NCBI GenBank assembly: GCA_029265085.1
Contig: JAJUJY010000198.1
Location: 1-7,037, forward strand
Source of the DNA: Chloroflexota bacterium
Lineage (GTDB): Bacteria; Chloroflexota; Anaerolineae; Anaerolineales; Anaerolineaceae
DNA: 7,037 nucleotides
Direction of reading: 5' to 3'
The position numbers and the translations under genes were made by a program. The notes below the pieces were generated by a model that was not told the DNA's origin, searched no databases, and was given only the letters and a program-made list of their open reading frames with translations. Of this stretch, positions 1 to 5,963 are shown piece by piece. How positions within the stretch are numbered: position 1 is the first letter of the stretch; each line of letters begins with the position of its first letter.

Positions 1-1
1 G

Positions 2-337
2 ATAGGTCAACCGGTTTTGGTACCCGGCAGCATGGGGACTTCGTCTTGGGTGTTGGTTGGCACAGAAGACTCAATGAAGCGGTCGTGGGGGTCGACCTGC
101 CACGGCGCGGGACGTGTGTTAAGCCGTAGTAAGGCAAAAAAAGACAATCGCGGTGATCAACTGCGCAGGGAATTAGAGGAACAGGGAATTCGAATTCGTG
201 CTGGCTCTTTACCTGGATTAGCTGAAGAAGCACCGCAAGCGTATAAAGATGTGGATGATGTGGTTGAAACGGTCAGCGGAGCCGGAATTGCCCGAAAAGT
301 GGCACACCTGACGCCCTTGATTGTAATTAAGGGTTAA
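2..337 (+). CDS. rtcB: RNA-splicing ligase RtcB, C-terminal part (5' end outside window)
   Basis: This is the last 111 residues of RtcB, the GTP- and Mn2+-dependent ligase that joins RNA 2',3'-cyclic phosphate (or 3'-phosphate) ends to 5'-hydroxyl ends in tRNA splicing or RNA repair. The frame is open to the left edge and reads [16 protein letters not shown], so the gene is cut by the window and the TTG at position 17 is not a real start. The family hallmarks are visible: the PGSMGTSSW loop, then STCHGAGR, whose His is the residue that becomes guanylated in the family, then [21 protein letters not shown]. The protein ends in IVIKG, and the penultimate Lys contacts the guanine in known structures. 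The C-terminus is complete and intact. The gene converges on ybaK with overlapping stop codons and no room for a terminator. No archease or rtcR neighbour is visible. The family call is very secure. Confidence 0.97.
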   Translation: MGQPVLVPGSMGTSSWVLVGTEDSMKRSWGSTCHGAGRVLSRSKAKKDNRGDQLRRELEEQGIRIRAGSLPGLAEEAPQAYKDVDDVVETVSGAGIARKVAHLTPLIVIKG

Positions 338-840
338 CCTTCAAAATCAGCTTCTGCTTCGCCCGGAAGAGGCCGGCTGACCACTGCAAATCGAGCTTTA
401 ACCAAATCCACCAGGGCTTTGACAGGCAGACGAATGTTCAATCCACGCTGGCCGCCGGAGATGTGAATTTTTTCTTGGGATTGCGCACTGCTATCCAGAA
501 TCACTTGAAAACCGCGGTTGATTAAAGCTAATGGAGAAATTCCACCTGCCTGCAATCCGGTTAATGATTCTGCATCTTTTTGGGTGGGTAAATGCAATTT
601 CTTCTCGTTTAAAACAGCGGCGAGAGCTTTGAGATCTACCTCACTGGTTCCAGGGATGACCGCCAGGATTGGTTTTCCAACCTTTTCACGGGTGACAACA
701 ATGGTTTTATACACCAATTCCGGTGCAACACCTAACCGGCGGGCGGTTTCGAGCGCACCAAGTTTTTCTGCTGGCAGTTCAAATGCTTCATATGGGATTT
801 TTCGTTGATCTAAAAGACGGGTAACGTTGTTTGTGACCAT
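334..840 (-). CDS. ybaK: YbaK/EbsC-family Cys-tRNA(Pro)/aminoacyl-tRNA deacylase
   Basis: This is a complete 168-residue single-domain protein of the YbaK branch of the ProX/YbaK editing superfamily. These cytoplasmic enzymes hydrolyse mischarged tRNAs, classically Cys-tRNA(Pro), in trans to prolyl-tRNA synthetase. The signature runs in order: [19 protein letters not shown] (residues 31-49, with Lys45 at the catalytic lysine position), [15 protein letters not shown] (59-73), [12 protein letters not shown] (95-106, the GG-x-SP substrate loop) and [13 protein letters not shown] (126-138). Length fits the family at about 150-170 residues. The ATG start is backed by AAGGAG at 852-857, 11 bases upstream. 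The first 31 bases lie inside the end of the upstream PHP gene, so the two are probably co-transcribed and perhaps translationally coupled. The exact tRNA preference cannot be read from sequence alone. Confidence 0.93.
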   Translation of the reverse strand: MVTNNVTRLLDQRKIPYEAFELPAEKLGALETARRLGVAPELVYKTIVVTREKVGKPILAVIPGTSEVDLKALAAVLNEKKLHLPTQKDAESLTGLQAGGISPLALINRGFQVILDSSAQSQEKIHISGGQRGLNIRLPVKALVDLVKARFAVVSRPLPGEAEADFEG

Positions 841-1937
841 TGTGGGCCGTTCTCCTTGTTCTTGCGGTTTAAGGTTGGGCGGAGATAGATCGGGTTACTA
901 AAAATCCAACCGCGGCGTTTGCCCAGAAACTCCAGATAACATTCCACCCGGTAAACTCCCGGTTGATTGGTAATTAACGTACAGACTTCTCGATCTTCCC
1001 ATGTTTGAATGACTTTACCATCTTTAAGCAAGCGGCACTCGCAGCGCCTGGGCAGCTTAATTTGTAAAGTAGTTGAACCAGATAATTCTACTTCGTCTCC
1101 CATCATCGCTGTTTTATTTTGTCCCTGGGCTGAAAACCGGAAACCGCGGGTTGAAGCAGGCAGATCATACCCTATAAAGCAGTGGCCTTGCTGTAGATTT
1201 TGCAATACCAATTGGCGGTCCTGGATTAAATCGCCGTTCATCGCATGTGGTGTTAATAAATGGGTGTTGATGGCTTGAAAATGAAACTGGTATGGGAAAA
1301 TGGTACGCCGGATAGAGCCTGCGCGATAATCCAATGCGTGAGCATCAGACCCTCCTACCGCGACGCATTTTTCGCCGCTGGCCAGAATGCGATCCCATCG
1401 TTCTAATGTGGCTGGTAAAGGGCCGTGCGCAATGCGTTCTGGGTTAAAAGCATAGAAAATGGCTTCAAACCAGTTGTGCACAACATTTTTAAATTCACTC
1501 AACCCATTCCATAATTCAATCCCAGTAAAACCGCGTACGTCCCAATTGACCCAAGAAATATCGTCTTCATGAAAGAGGGGTAAAGCATTTTCTACAGGGT
1601 GGGCAATAAAAGCTAATCCATTAGATTGGCGAACTCGGTCAATTAATTGTTGTGGTTGGCTCGCGTAGGCAGCCATTTCGCGACCTGCCCCTATTACCAG
1701 GAGGTGGTTTTTTTGCGGCTGGCGGGCTTGATCATGCACTTCTTCGCCGACCAGCATGAGCAGTTTGCGGTCTTTGCGCCGGTAATATCCCTCAAAGCCA
1801 TTGACTAAGACGTTATGATCGGTGACAATAACCACATCGAGCCCGCTGTCTAAACCAGCTTCTGCGATTTGCTGATGTGTGCCGCTTCCATCGGAGTAGC
1901 GGGTGTGCATGTGGAGGTTTACTATGAGTTCATCCAT
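810..1937 (-). CDS. PHP-domain metal-dependent phosphoesterase/hydrolase (CehA/McbA-like)
   Basis: This is a 375-residue protein with a polymerase-and-histidinol-phosphatase (PHP) fold, a metal-dependent hydrolase domain usually acting on phosphoesters. Visible metal-ligand motifs are HMHTRYSDGSG (residues 9-19), TDHN (39-42), GEE (64-66), AHP (112-114) and GGSDAH (195-200), so the active site looks complete. After about residue 260 comes a beta-rich accessory region ending in GWIFSNPIYLRP (343-354), a closing motif I associate with CehA/McbA-type PHP proteins. The last 21 residues are polar, look unconserved and partly overlap ybaK. No signal peptide is seen, so it should be cytoplasmic. The ATG at 1935-1937 gives the PHP N-terminus typical of the family, but only a weak GTGGA-like ribosome site precedes it. 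It is divergent from secG across 68 bases. The substrate is unknown and nothing nearby reveals it. Confidence 0.88.
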   Translation of the reverse strand: MDELIVNLHMHTRYSDGSGTHQQIAEAGLDSGLDVVIVTDHNVLVNGFEGYYRRKDRKLLMLVGEEVHDQARQPQKNHLLVIGAGREMAAYASQPQQLIDRVRQSNGLAFIAHPVENALPLFHEDDISWVNWDVRGFTGIELWNGLSEFKNVVHNWFEAIFYAFNPERIAHGPLPATLERWDRILASGEKCVAVGGSDAHALDYRAGSIRRTIFPYQFHFQAINTHLLTPHAMNGDLIQDRQLVLQNLQQGHCFIGYDLPASTRGFRFSAQGQNKTAMMGDEVELSGSTTLQIKLPRRCECRLLKDGKVIQTWEDREVCTLITNQPGVYRVECYLEFLGKRRGWIFSNPIYLRPTLNRKNKENGPQWSQTTLPVF

Positions 1938-1943
1938 AAACGG

Positions 1944-1973
1944 TTGACGATTCCACTAAATAAAAGGTATAAT
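1944..1973 (+). promoter_or_regulatory. Sigma-70-type promoter for secG and the downstream operon
   Basis: A TTGACG -35 box (1944-1949) and a perfect TATAAT -10 box (1968-1973) are separated by 18 bases. This predicts transcription starting near 1980, a leader of about 25 bases, and a strong AGGAGG (1992-1997) before the secG start. It sits in the 68-base gap between the divergent PHP gene and secG, so any promoter for the PHP gene must overlap it. I found no convincing -35/-10 pair on the - strand here. The call rests on sequence match only. Confidence 0.75.
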
Positions 1974-2005
1974 CTTTCCGTTTTACTCTACAGGAGGAAA
2001 TAAGC

Positions 2006-2230
2006 GTGATACCCTATTTTGATATCGCTTTGATTATAATCTCAATCGCACTGATCGTCAGTGTGATCCTGCAAAACAAAGGCGTTGGTTTGGGCGGTTT
2101 GACGGGAACTGACACCAGTCAGGTCATCTCGACTCGCCGCGGTATTGAACGGACTCTTTTCCTAATCACCATTGGCTTGAGTGTGCTTTTCTTTATCCTG
2201 ACTCTGCTGACGGTGATCTTTTCCAAATAA
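2006..2230 (+). CDS. secG: Preprotein translocase subunit SecG
   Basis: This 74-residue membrane protein matches SecG, the small accessory subunit of the SecYEG channel that assists export of unfolded proteins through the cytoplasmic membrane. There are two hydrophobic helices, about residues 5-22 and 50-72. They are joined by a loop holding LQNKGVGLGGLTG (22-34) and TRRGIERTLF (43-52), both typical of SecG. Translation starts at GTG (2006-2008), chosen because a full AGGAGG (1992-1997) lies 8 bases upstream and the protein begins directly with the first helix. Length is normal for the family. It follows a near-consensus promoter and is followed by a terminator-like hairpin, so much of the transcript may end after it and give secG higher output than the genes beyond. 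Confidence 0.93.
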   Translation: MIPYFDIALIIISIALIVSVILQNKGVGLGGLTGTDTSQVISTRRGIERTLFLITIGLSVLFFILTLLTVIFSK

Positions 2231-2275
2231 CCTGACCAATCGACCGGTATTTCTTTCTACCAGTCCCTTTCACCT

Positions 2276-2310
2276 GGGCGACTCGTACGCAATGCGGGGA
2301 TCGCCCTTTT
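2276..2310 (+). terminator. Hairpin with T-tract between secG and the binding-protein gene (terminator or attenuator)
   Basis: GGGCGA (2276-2281) pairs with TCGCCC (2301-2306). Inside it, CTC (2282-2284) can pair with GGG (2297-2299, including one G-U), and CGC (2288-2290) with GCG (2294-2296) around an AAT loop. The stem is followed at once by TTTT (2307-2310) and then CC, so the U-tract is short and termination may be partial. The next start codon (2325) is 14 bases after the T-tract and I see no second promoter in the gap, which suggests an internal attenuator rather than an absolute operon end. Confidence 0.6.
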
Positions 2311-2324
2311 CCTGTTAAATAACT

Positions 2325-4013
2325 ATGAAACGATTTCGTTGGCAACTTATTATCATATTTCTGACGGGCCTCGTCGTCGGAATTCTGCTGCTCAGTGAGC
2401 AGCCAGGAGCGAACCCAATTGCTCCAGAACCAGTTAAGGGGGGCAACTACACTGAAGCATTGGTGGGTTCAATGCAGCGTTTAAATCCAATCCTGGATTT
2501 TTATAATCCAGTGGATCGTGATTTAGACCGGTTGATCTACAGCCGTTTGGTGCAATTCGATGAGCGTGGTGTTGCTCAACCCGATCTGGCCGAAACCTGG
2601 GGCATTTCGCAAGACGGGACGATCTATAACTTCGCCTTGCGGGCTGGTATAAAATGGCATGACGGCACCCCTCTCACCAGCGCAGATGTAGCCTTTACCA
2701 TTGAATTGTTAAAAAATGGCGGTGATATCGTCCCCAGTGACTTACAGGAGTTTTGGAAAAACATTGAAGTGAATACTTTCAATGAAACCAATCTCCAATT
2801 TAAACTGCCTGAACCTTTTGCGCCATTTCTGGATTATCTGACGTTTGGCATTTTGCCAAAGCACTTGTTAAATGGCAAAGGGATCATAGAAATTGCTGCT
2901 GCGGATTTTAATTTGCAGCCGATAGGGTCAGGCCCATATAAATTTGACCAATTGATTGTGGAAAGCGGTCAAATTACTGGCGTGGTGTTGAGTGCCTTCC
3001 CGGATTATTACGGCCAGGCTCCATATATTGAACAATTGGTTTTCCGGTATTATCCGGATTCAGCCGCTGCTCTCCAGGCGTATCGTGATGGACTGGTTCA
3101 AGGTGTCAGCTACATTAGTGAAGGTGTGCTTAAAGATGCCCTGGTTCAAGAAAATTTAGCCATTTATACCGGGCGCCGCCCGGAAATGTCTCTAGTCTTG
3201 TTCAATCTAAAAGATCAGGAACGGGCATATTTCCAGGAGCCAGAGGTCCGAAAAGCTTTGTATATGGCATTGAACCGCCAGTTTATGGTAGACCGGATCT
3301 TAAACGGCCAGGCGATTTTGGCGGATGGACCGATCTTTCCAGGTACCTGGGCGTATTATGAAGGTACGGCTCGTACCCCCTACGATCCAGCCAGGGCTGA
3401 AGCTTTATTGAAAGAAGCTGGCTACGTGGTCCCTGCAGAGGGTGACCCGATCCGCACTAATGATACCGGAATGGCAATGCGCTTCACTTTGCTTTATCCG
3501 GACACCGAAACACACCGCTTGATCGCTGAAGAAATCCAGCGCGATTGGGAAAAATTAAATATTGTTGTGGATCTTGAGGCCGTTCCGTATGATGTGTTGG
3601 TTCAAGAGCGGCTTGCAGACCGGGCTTTCCAGGCAGCACTGGTGGATTTAAACCTGACTCGCTCTCCAGATCCGGATCCATATCCGTTTTGGGACCAAGG
3701 CCAGGCGACTGGTGGACAAAATTATTCCCAGTGGGATAACCGCATCGCAAGTGAATACCTGGAAGATGCGCGCACAACGTTTGACTTAACTGAACGGACC
3801 CGTTTGTATCGGAATTTCCAGGTGATTTTTGCCGAGGAAATGCCTGCGCTGCCATTGTTCTATCCGGTGTACAATTATGGTGTGGATAGACAGGTCCAAG
3901 GGGTGCGCATGGGACCTTTGTTTGACACATCGGACCGTTTTGCCACAGTTTTGAATTGGTTCCTGGTTGCGCGGGTGCCAACTCCGGGTAACACTACGGA
4001 ACAGCAACCCTAA
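2325..4013 (+). CDS. Peptide-type ABC transporter substrate-binding protein (SBP family 5), membrane-anchored
   Basis: This 562-residue protein belongs to bacterial extracellular solute-binding family 5 (DppA/OppA/NikA type), which captures oligopeptides, nickel chelates or other solutes for an ABC importer. The N-terminus, MKRFRWQLIIIFLTGLVVG, is basic and then hydrophobic (residues 7-24), so the protein is exported. There is no lipobox cysteine, so it is either held by an uncleaved helix or released after cleavage, not a lipoprotein. Family signatures are PDLAETWGISQDG (86-98) and AGIKWHDGTPLTSADVAFTI (107-126), then QPIGSGPYKF near 198-207, the EVRKALYMALNR helix, and a C-terminal ALPLFYPVYNYGV segment. 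Length is usual for the family. No permease or ATPase gene lies in the window, so it is an orphan here and the ligand is unknown. The start is the first ATG giving the signal segment, but no Shine-Dalgarno sequence precedes it. Confidence 0.92.
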   Translation: MKRFRWQLIIIFLTGLVVGILLLSEQPGANPIAPEPVKGGNYTEALVGSMQRLNPILDFYNPVDRDLDRLIYSRLVQFDERGVAQPDLAETWGISQDGTIYNFALRAGIKWHDGTPLTSADVAFTIELLKNGGDIVPSDLQEFWKNIEVNTFNETNLQFKLPEPFAPFLDYLTFGILPKHLLNGKGIIEIAAADFNLQPIGSGPYKFDQLIVESGQITGVVLSAFPDYYGQAPYIEQLVFRYYPDSAAALQAYRDGLVQGVSYISEGVLKDALVQENLAIYTGRRPEMSLVLFNLKDQERAYFQEPEVRKALYMALNRQFMVDRILNGQAILADGPIFPGTWAYYEGTARTPYDPARAEALLKEAGYVVPAEGDPIRTNDTGMAMRFTLLYPDTETHRLIAEEIQRDWEKLNIVVDLEAVPYDVLVQERLADRAFQAALVDLNLTRSPDPDPYPFWDQGQATGGQNYSQWDNRIASEYLEDARTTFDLTERTRLYRNFQVIFAEEMPALPLFYPVYNYGVDRQVQGVRMGPLFDTSDRFATVLNWFLVARVPTPGNTTEQQP

Positions 4014-4120
4014 AAATTTGGCGATAGGAGAAACGATATGCAGACATTGCAGAATGATTGGACGTTGGTTTCTTCTGCTGGGTCTGAGCTTGAAGAATTT
4101 CTCCTATCGCCGCAAATTTT
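4013..4120 (+). promoter_or_regulatory. Long inverted repeat that would sequester the ribosome site of the 185-residue gene
   Basis: GCGATAGGAGAAA (4021-4033) is perfectly complementary to TTTCTCCTATCGC (4098-4110). Beyond a CG bulge (4111-4112), CAAATTTT (4113-4120) is complementary to AAAATTTG (4013-4020). That gives 21 paired bases with one 2-base bulge and a 64-base loop. The 5' arm contains the AGGAG ribosome site (4026-4030), the start codon (4038) lies in the loop, and the 3' arm is codons 21-28 of the same gene. The stop codon of the upstream gene (4011-4013) touches the base of the stem, so a ribosome ending there would tend to melt it. The pairing is directly visible; the regulatory role is inferred. 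Confidence 0.65.
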
Positions 4121-4595
4121 CTGGCCAATTCATGAAGGCGGCCGGCAAACCCTGCCGGGGGATATGAGCCGTTTATCAGTGGGAAATTTACTGCTCAGCC
4201 TTGCCAGATTAAATGCTGCACAACCTTTCGTAAGCCAGATCCCAGATTCATCAATTGTTTTTGACCAGATTCAAAATATGCGCCAACGTTGGCTTTCCAA
4301 TTGGCGCAAAAAAGCACAACAAGAAATTCCTATCCGGTTGAATCGCTGGCAGGCATATGTATCTGAATTAGCCAGCAGTCCCAGTTCTTTGCGTGGTGAT
4401 TATCCATATAACATCCGGTACCGCGTTATTTTGCAGCTCTTGTTTCAAGAAGTGCCGGACCAGGATATTCGTGTATTAATCAATTCTGATCAGCGGCTGC
4501 GCGGGATATCGCAACCGGCTGGATTTATCTGGGATGCAGCCATCCAACCGGGATTTTCAAAGGAAACGTACTGGTATTTATACCGGCAGCCTTAA
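4038..4595 (+). CDS. Uncharacterised 185-residue protein
   Basis: I do not recognise a named family. The protein is soluble-looking, with no signal peptide, membrane segment, cysteine cluster or nucleotide-binding motif. It is rich in aromatic residues and is probably mostly helical. Notable segments are FLLSPQIFWPIHEGGRQTLP (21-40), LSVGNLLLSLARL (46-58), a Trp/Arg/Lys-rich helix around MRQRWLSNWRKKAQQE (81-96), RLNRWQAYVSEL (100-111), YPYNIRYRVILQLLFQE (122-138) and a C-terminal FIWDAAIQPGFSKETYWYLY (163-182). The AGGAG at 4026-4030 with 7-base spacing supports the ATG start. It lies 24 bases after the binding-protein gene and 23 before pduO, so it should be co-transcribed with them. Coding quality, ribosome site and tight packing make it a real gene. 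Its ribosome site is inside an unusual inverted repeat. Confidence 0.85.
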   Translation: MQTLQNDWTLVSSAGSELEEFLLSPQIFWPIHEGGRQTLPGDMSRLSVGNLLLSLARLNAAQPFVSQIPDSSIVFDQIQNMRQRWLSNWRKKAQQEIPIRLNRWQAYVSELASSPSSLRGDYPYNIRYRVILQLLFQEVPDQDIRVLINSDQRLRGISQPAGFIWDAAIQPGFSKETYWYLYRQP

Positions 4596-4618
4596 ATATA
4601 ATAATTGGGGAGGACAGC

Positions 4619-5167
4619 ATGAGTTCATTTTATACCCGTAAAGGGGATGATGGGTTTACAGGGGTTTTAGGTGAGGGGCGCGTACCCAAAAGTGATACCC
4701 GCATGGAAGCCTTAGGGGCAATTGATGAAGCGACGGCTGCGTTAGGTGTGGCACGTTGGCAGGTTCAATCTGATATTATTCCGCCGCTGTTGCTGCGTGT
4801 GCAAAAAGAATTGTATTTATTAATGGCGGAAGTTGCTGCTACACAGGAAAATCAAGAAAAATTTCGCTCGATTGGCGCGGAGCAGGTGTCTTGGTTAGAA
4901 GAAATAACCGATTCTATCAGCCAGACGGTGCATCTACCAAAAGAGTTTATTATTCCAGGAGATACTGCCTCAGGTGCTGCGCTTGATCTGGCCAGAACGA
5001 TTGTGCGCCGTGCAGAACGCCGGGCGGCTGATCTTTTTCATCGGAACGAATTATCCAATGTCCAGATTCTGCGGTACTTAAATCGTTTATCTTCATTATT
5101 GTTTGTGTTAGAACTGCAAGAAAATCAATCACAAGGGAAGGATCGGCCTACATTAGCCCGCGGGTGA
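4619..5167 (+). CDS. pduO: PduO-type ATP:cob(I)alamin adenosyltransferase
   Basis: This 182-residue cytoplasmic enzyme transfers the adenosyl group of ATP to cob(I)alamin, making the adenosylcobalamin used by B12-dependent mutases and ribonucleotide reductases. Motifs appear in order: YTRKGDDGFTGVLGEGRVPK (5-24, N-terminal ATP site), EALGAIDEATAALG (30-43), FIIPGDTASGAALDLARTIV (110-129) running straight into RRAERR (130-135, ATP-binding arginines), and RYLNRLSSLLFVLE (152-165). Length and order match the trimeric PduO/MMAB family and not the CobA/CobO type. GGGGAGG (4607-4613) lies 5 bases before the ATG. No other cobalamin gene and no B12 riboswitch is visible, so the link to B12 use lies elsewhere in the genome. 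The next gene starts 7 bases after its stop. Confidence 0.94.
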   Translation: MSSFYTRKGDDGFTGVLGEGRVPKSDTRMEALGAIDEATAALGVARWQVQSDIIPPLLLRVQKELYLLMAEVAATQENQEKFRSIGAEQVSWLEEITDSISQTVHLPKEFIIPGDTASGAALDLARTIVRRAERRAADLFHRNELSNVQILRYLNRLSSLLFVLELQENQSQGKDRPTLARG

Positions 5168-5174
5168 TCGTATT

Positions 5175-5888
5175 ATGGTAGGGACTTTAATTAATGTTAT
5201 AACAATTATTGTTGGTGGTGTTTTGGGGGTGTTTTTAGGTTCTCGCTTACCGGAACGTTTGCGCCAAACAGTTGTGGCTGGGTTGGGCTTGTTTACATTT
5301 GCGTTCGGTCTAAAGATGTTTATCACCACCCAAAATTCTTTGGTGGTTTTAGCCAGTCTTTTGTTTGGTGCATTGTTAGGCGAATGGTGGCAGGTGGAGC
5401 GCGGACTGCAAAATCTGGGTGTTTGGATGGAGAGATGGTTTTTGCATTTCACGGGGGGAACCAGCGACCAGCGCTTTGTGCGTGGCTTTTTAACAGCCTC
5501 ACTGGTTTTTTGCGTTGGGCCAATGGCTATTTTGGGATCCATCCAGGATGGATTAACCGGGAATTACCAGACTTTGGCGGTAAAAGCTGTTCTGGATGGT
5601 TTTGCAGCGCTGGCTTTTGCCTCCAGCCTGGGGGTCGGAGTCCTTTTTTCGGCGCTGGTCGTTTTTGTTTATCAAGGTGCTATCTCATTAATGGCATTCC
5701 AGGTACAGGCGTTGGTTTCTGATGCGATGATGGTTGAAATGACCGCAACGGGTGGGGTAATATTGCTGGCAATTGCAATCAGCGGTTTATTAGAGATACG
5801 GCAAATTCGTTCCGGAAATTTCTTGCCTGCGTTATTTATTGCGCCATTGGTGGTCTTACTTTTTAGTGCATTAGGGATTTATCCATAA
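5175..5888 (+). CDS. DUF554-family integral membrane protein (YdfK-like)
   Basis: This 237-residue, very hydrophobic protein has about six to seven membrane segments and belongs to the DUF554 family, whose molecular function is not established to my knowledge; it is generally treated as a possible transporter. The hallmarks are GTLINVITIIVGGVLGVFLG (3-22), GLGLFTFAFGLKM (36-48), the family core SLVFCVGPMAILGSIQDGL (109-127), KAVLDGFAALAFASSLGVGV (137-156), FSALVVFVYQGAISL (158-172) and TATGGVILLAI (190-200). Length is normal. The start lies 7 bases after the pduO stop. The only ribosome-site candidate is GGGTGA (5162-5167), which overlaps that stop, so translation is probably coupled to pduO. 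It is the last gene of the + strand operon and is followed by a strong terminator. Confidence 0.92.
   Translation: MVGTLINVITIIVGGVLGVFLGSRLPERLRQTVVAGLGLFTFAFGLKMFITTQNSLVVLASLLFGALLGEWWQVERGLQNLGVWMERWFLHFTGGTSDQRFVRGFLTASLVFCVGPMAILGSIQDGLTGNYQTLAVKAVLDGFAALAFASSLGVGVLFSALVVFVYQGAISLMAFQVQALVSDAMMVEMTATGGVILLAIAISGLLEIRQIRSGNFLPALFIAPLVVLLFSALGIYP
5325..5350 (+). other. Terminator-like hairpin inside the DUF554 coding sequence
   Basis: ACCACCCAAA (5325-5334) pairs with TTTGGTGGT (5339-5347) through nine base pairs with one bulged C and a four-base ATTC loop. A run of four T (5347-5350) ends and follows the stem. It falls at about codons 51-59 of the DUF554 gene. It has the shape of an intrinsic terminator but could be chance coding sequence. 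Confidence 0.3.
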
Positions 5889-5903
5889 ATCTTCTGGACG
5901 ATA

Positions 5904-5943
5904 AAAAAGAACCGATTTACCTAGAGAGAAATCGGTTCTTTTT
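5904..5943. terminator. Strong bidirectional intrinsic terminator
   Basis: AAGAACCGATTT (5907-5918) is perfectly complementary to AAATCGGTTCTT (5929-5940) with a 10-base loop. Flanking A and T runs extend the stem to 15 bp (5904-5918 with 5929-5943). It has a T-tract after the stem on the + strand and the mirror image on the - strand. It lies 15 bases after the DUF554 stop and about 20 bases beyond the stop of the opposing thioredoxin gene, so it can end both converging transcripts. Confidence 0.92.
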
Positions 5944-5963
5944 ATTATATTAAATCAAGTGGT

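Noticed and set aside
518..808. 96-residue + strand frame opposite ybaK
   Set aside because: Antisense shadow of a conserved enzyme with no ribosome site or recognisable domain.
3169..3183. GC-rich hairpin CCGGGC-GCC-GCCCGG
   Set aside because: It lies mid-gene in the binding-protein frame (TGRRPE) with no T-tract or other signal.
3363..3377. Hairpin GGTACG-GCT-CGTACC in the binding-protein gene
   Set aside because: Short stem inside coding sequence with no context suggesting function.
3484..3981. 165-residue open frame on the - strand inside the binding-protein gene
   Set aside because: Antisense shadow of a well-conserved coding region; low-complexity Pro/Gln/Thr composition and no recognisable motif.
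4597..4602. Perfect TATAAT just before pduO, suggesting its own promoter
   Set aside because: No -35-like box lies 16-18 bases upstream, and initiation would fall inside the ribosome site of pduO.
4596..4618. Possible cobalamin riboswitch before pduO
   Set aside because: The gap is only 23 bases, far too short for that riboswitch.
5201..5213. Palindrome AACAAT-T-ATTGTT near the DUF554 start, possible operator
   Set aside because: Short, inside coding sequence for the first membrane helix, and expected by chance in AT-rich sequence.
5153..5542. 129-residue - strand frame opposite DUF554
   Set aside because: Lys/Pro/Thr-rich product typical of antisense translation of a membrane protein gene.
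5537..5553. Perfect palindrome ATCCATCC-A-GGATGGAT
   Set aside because: It encodes the conserved GSIQDG core of DUF554 and its one-base centre cannot form a normal RNA loop; likely a coding by-product.
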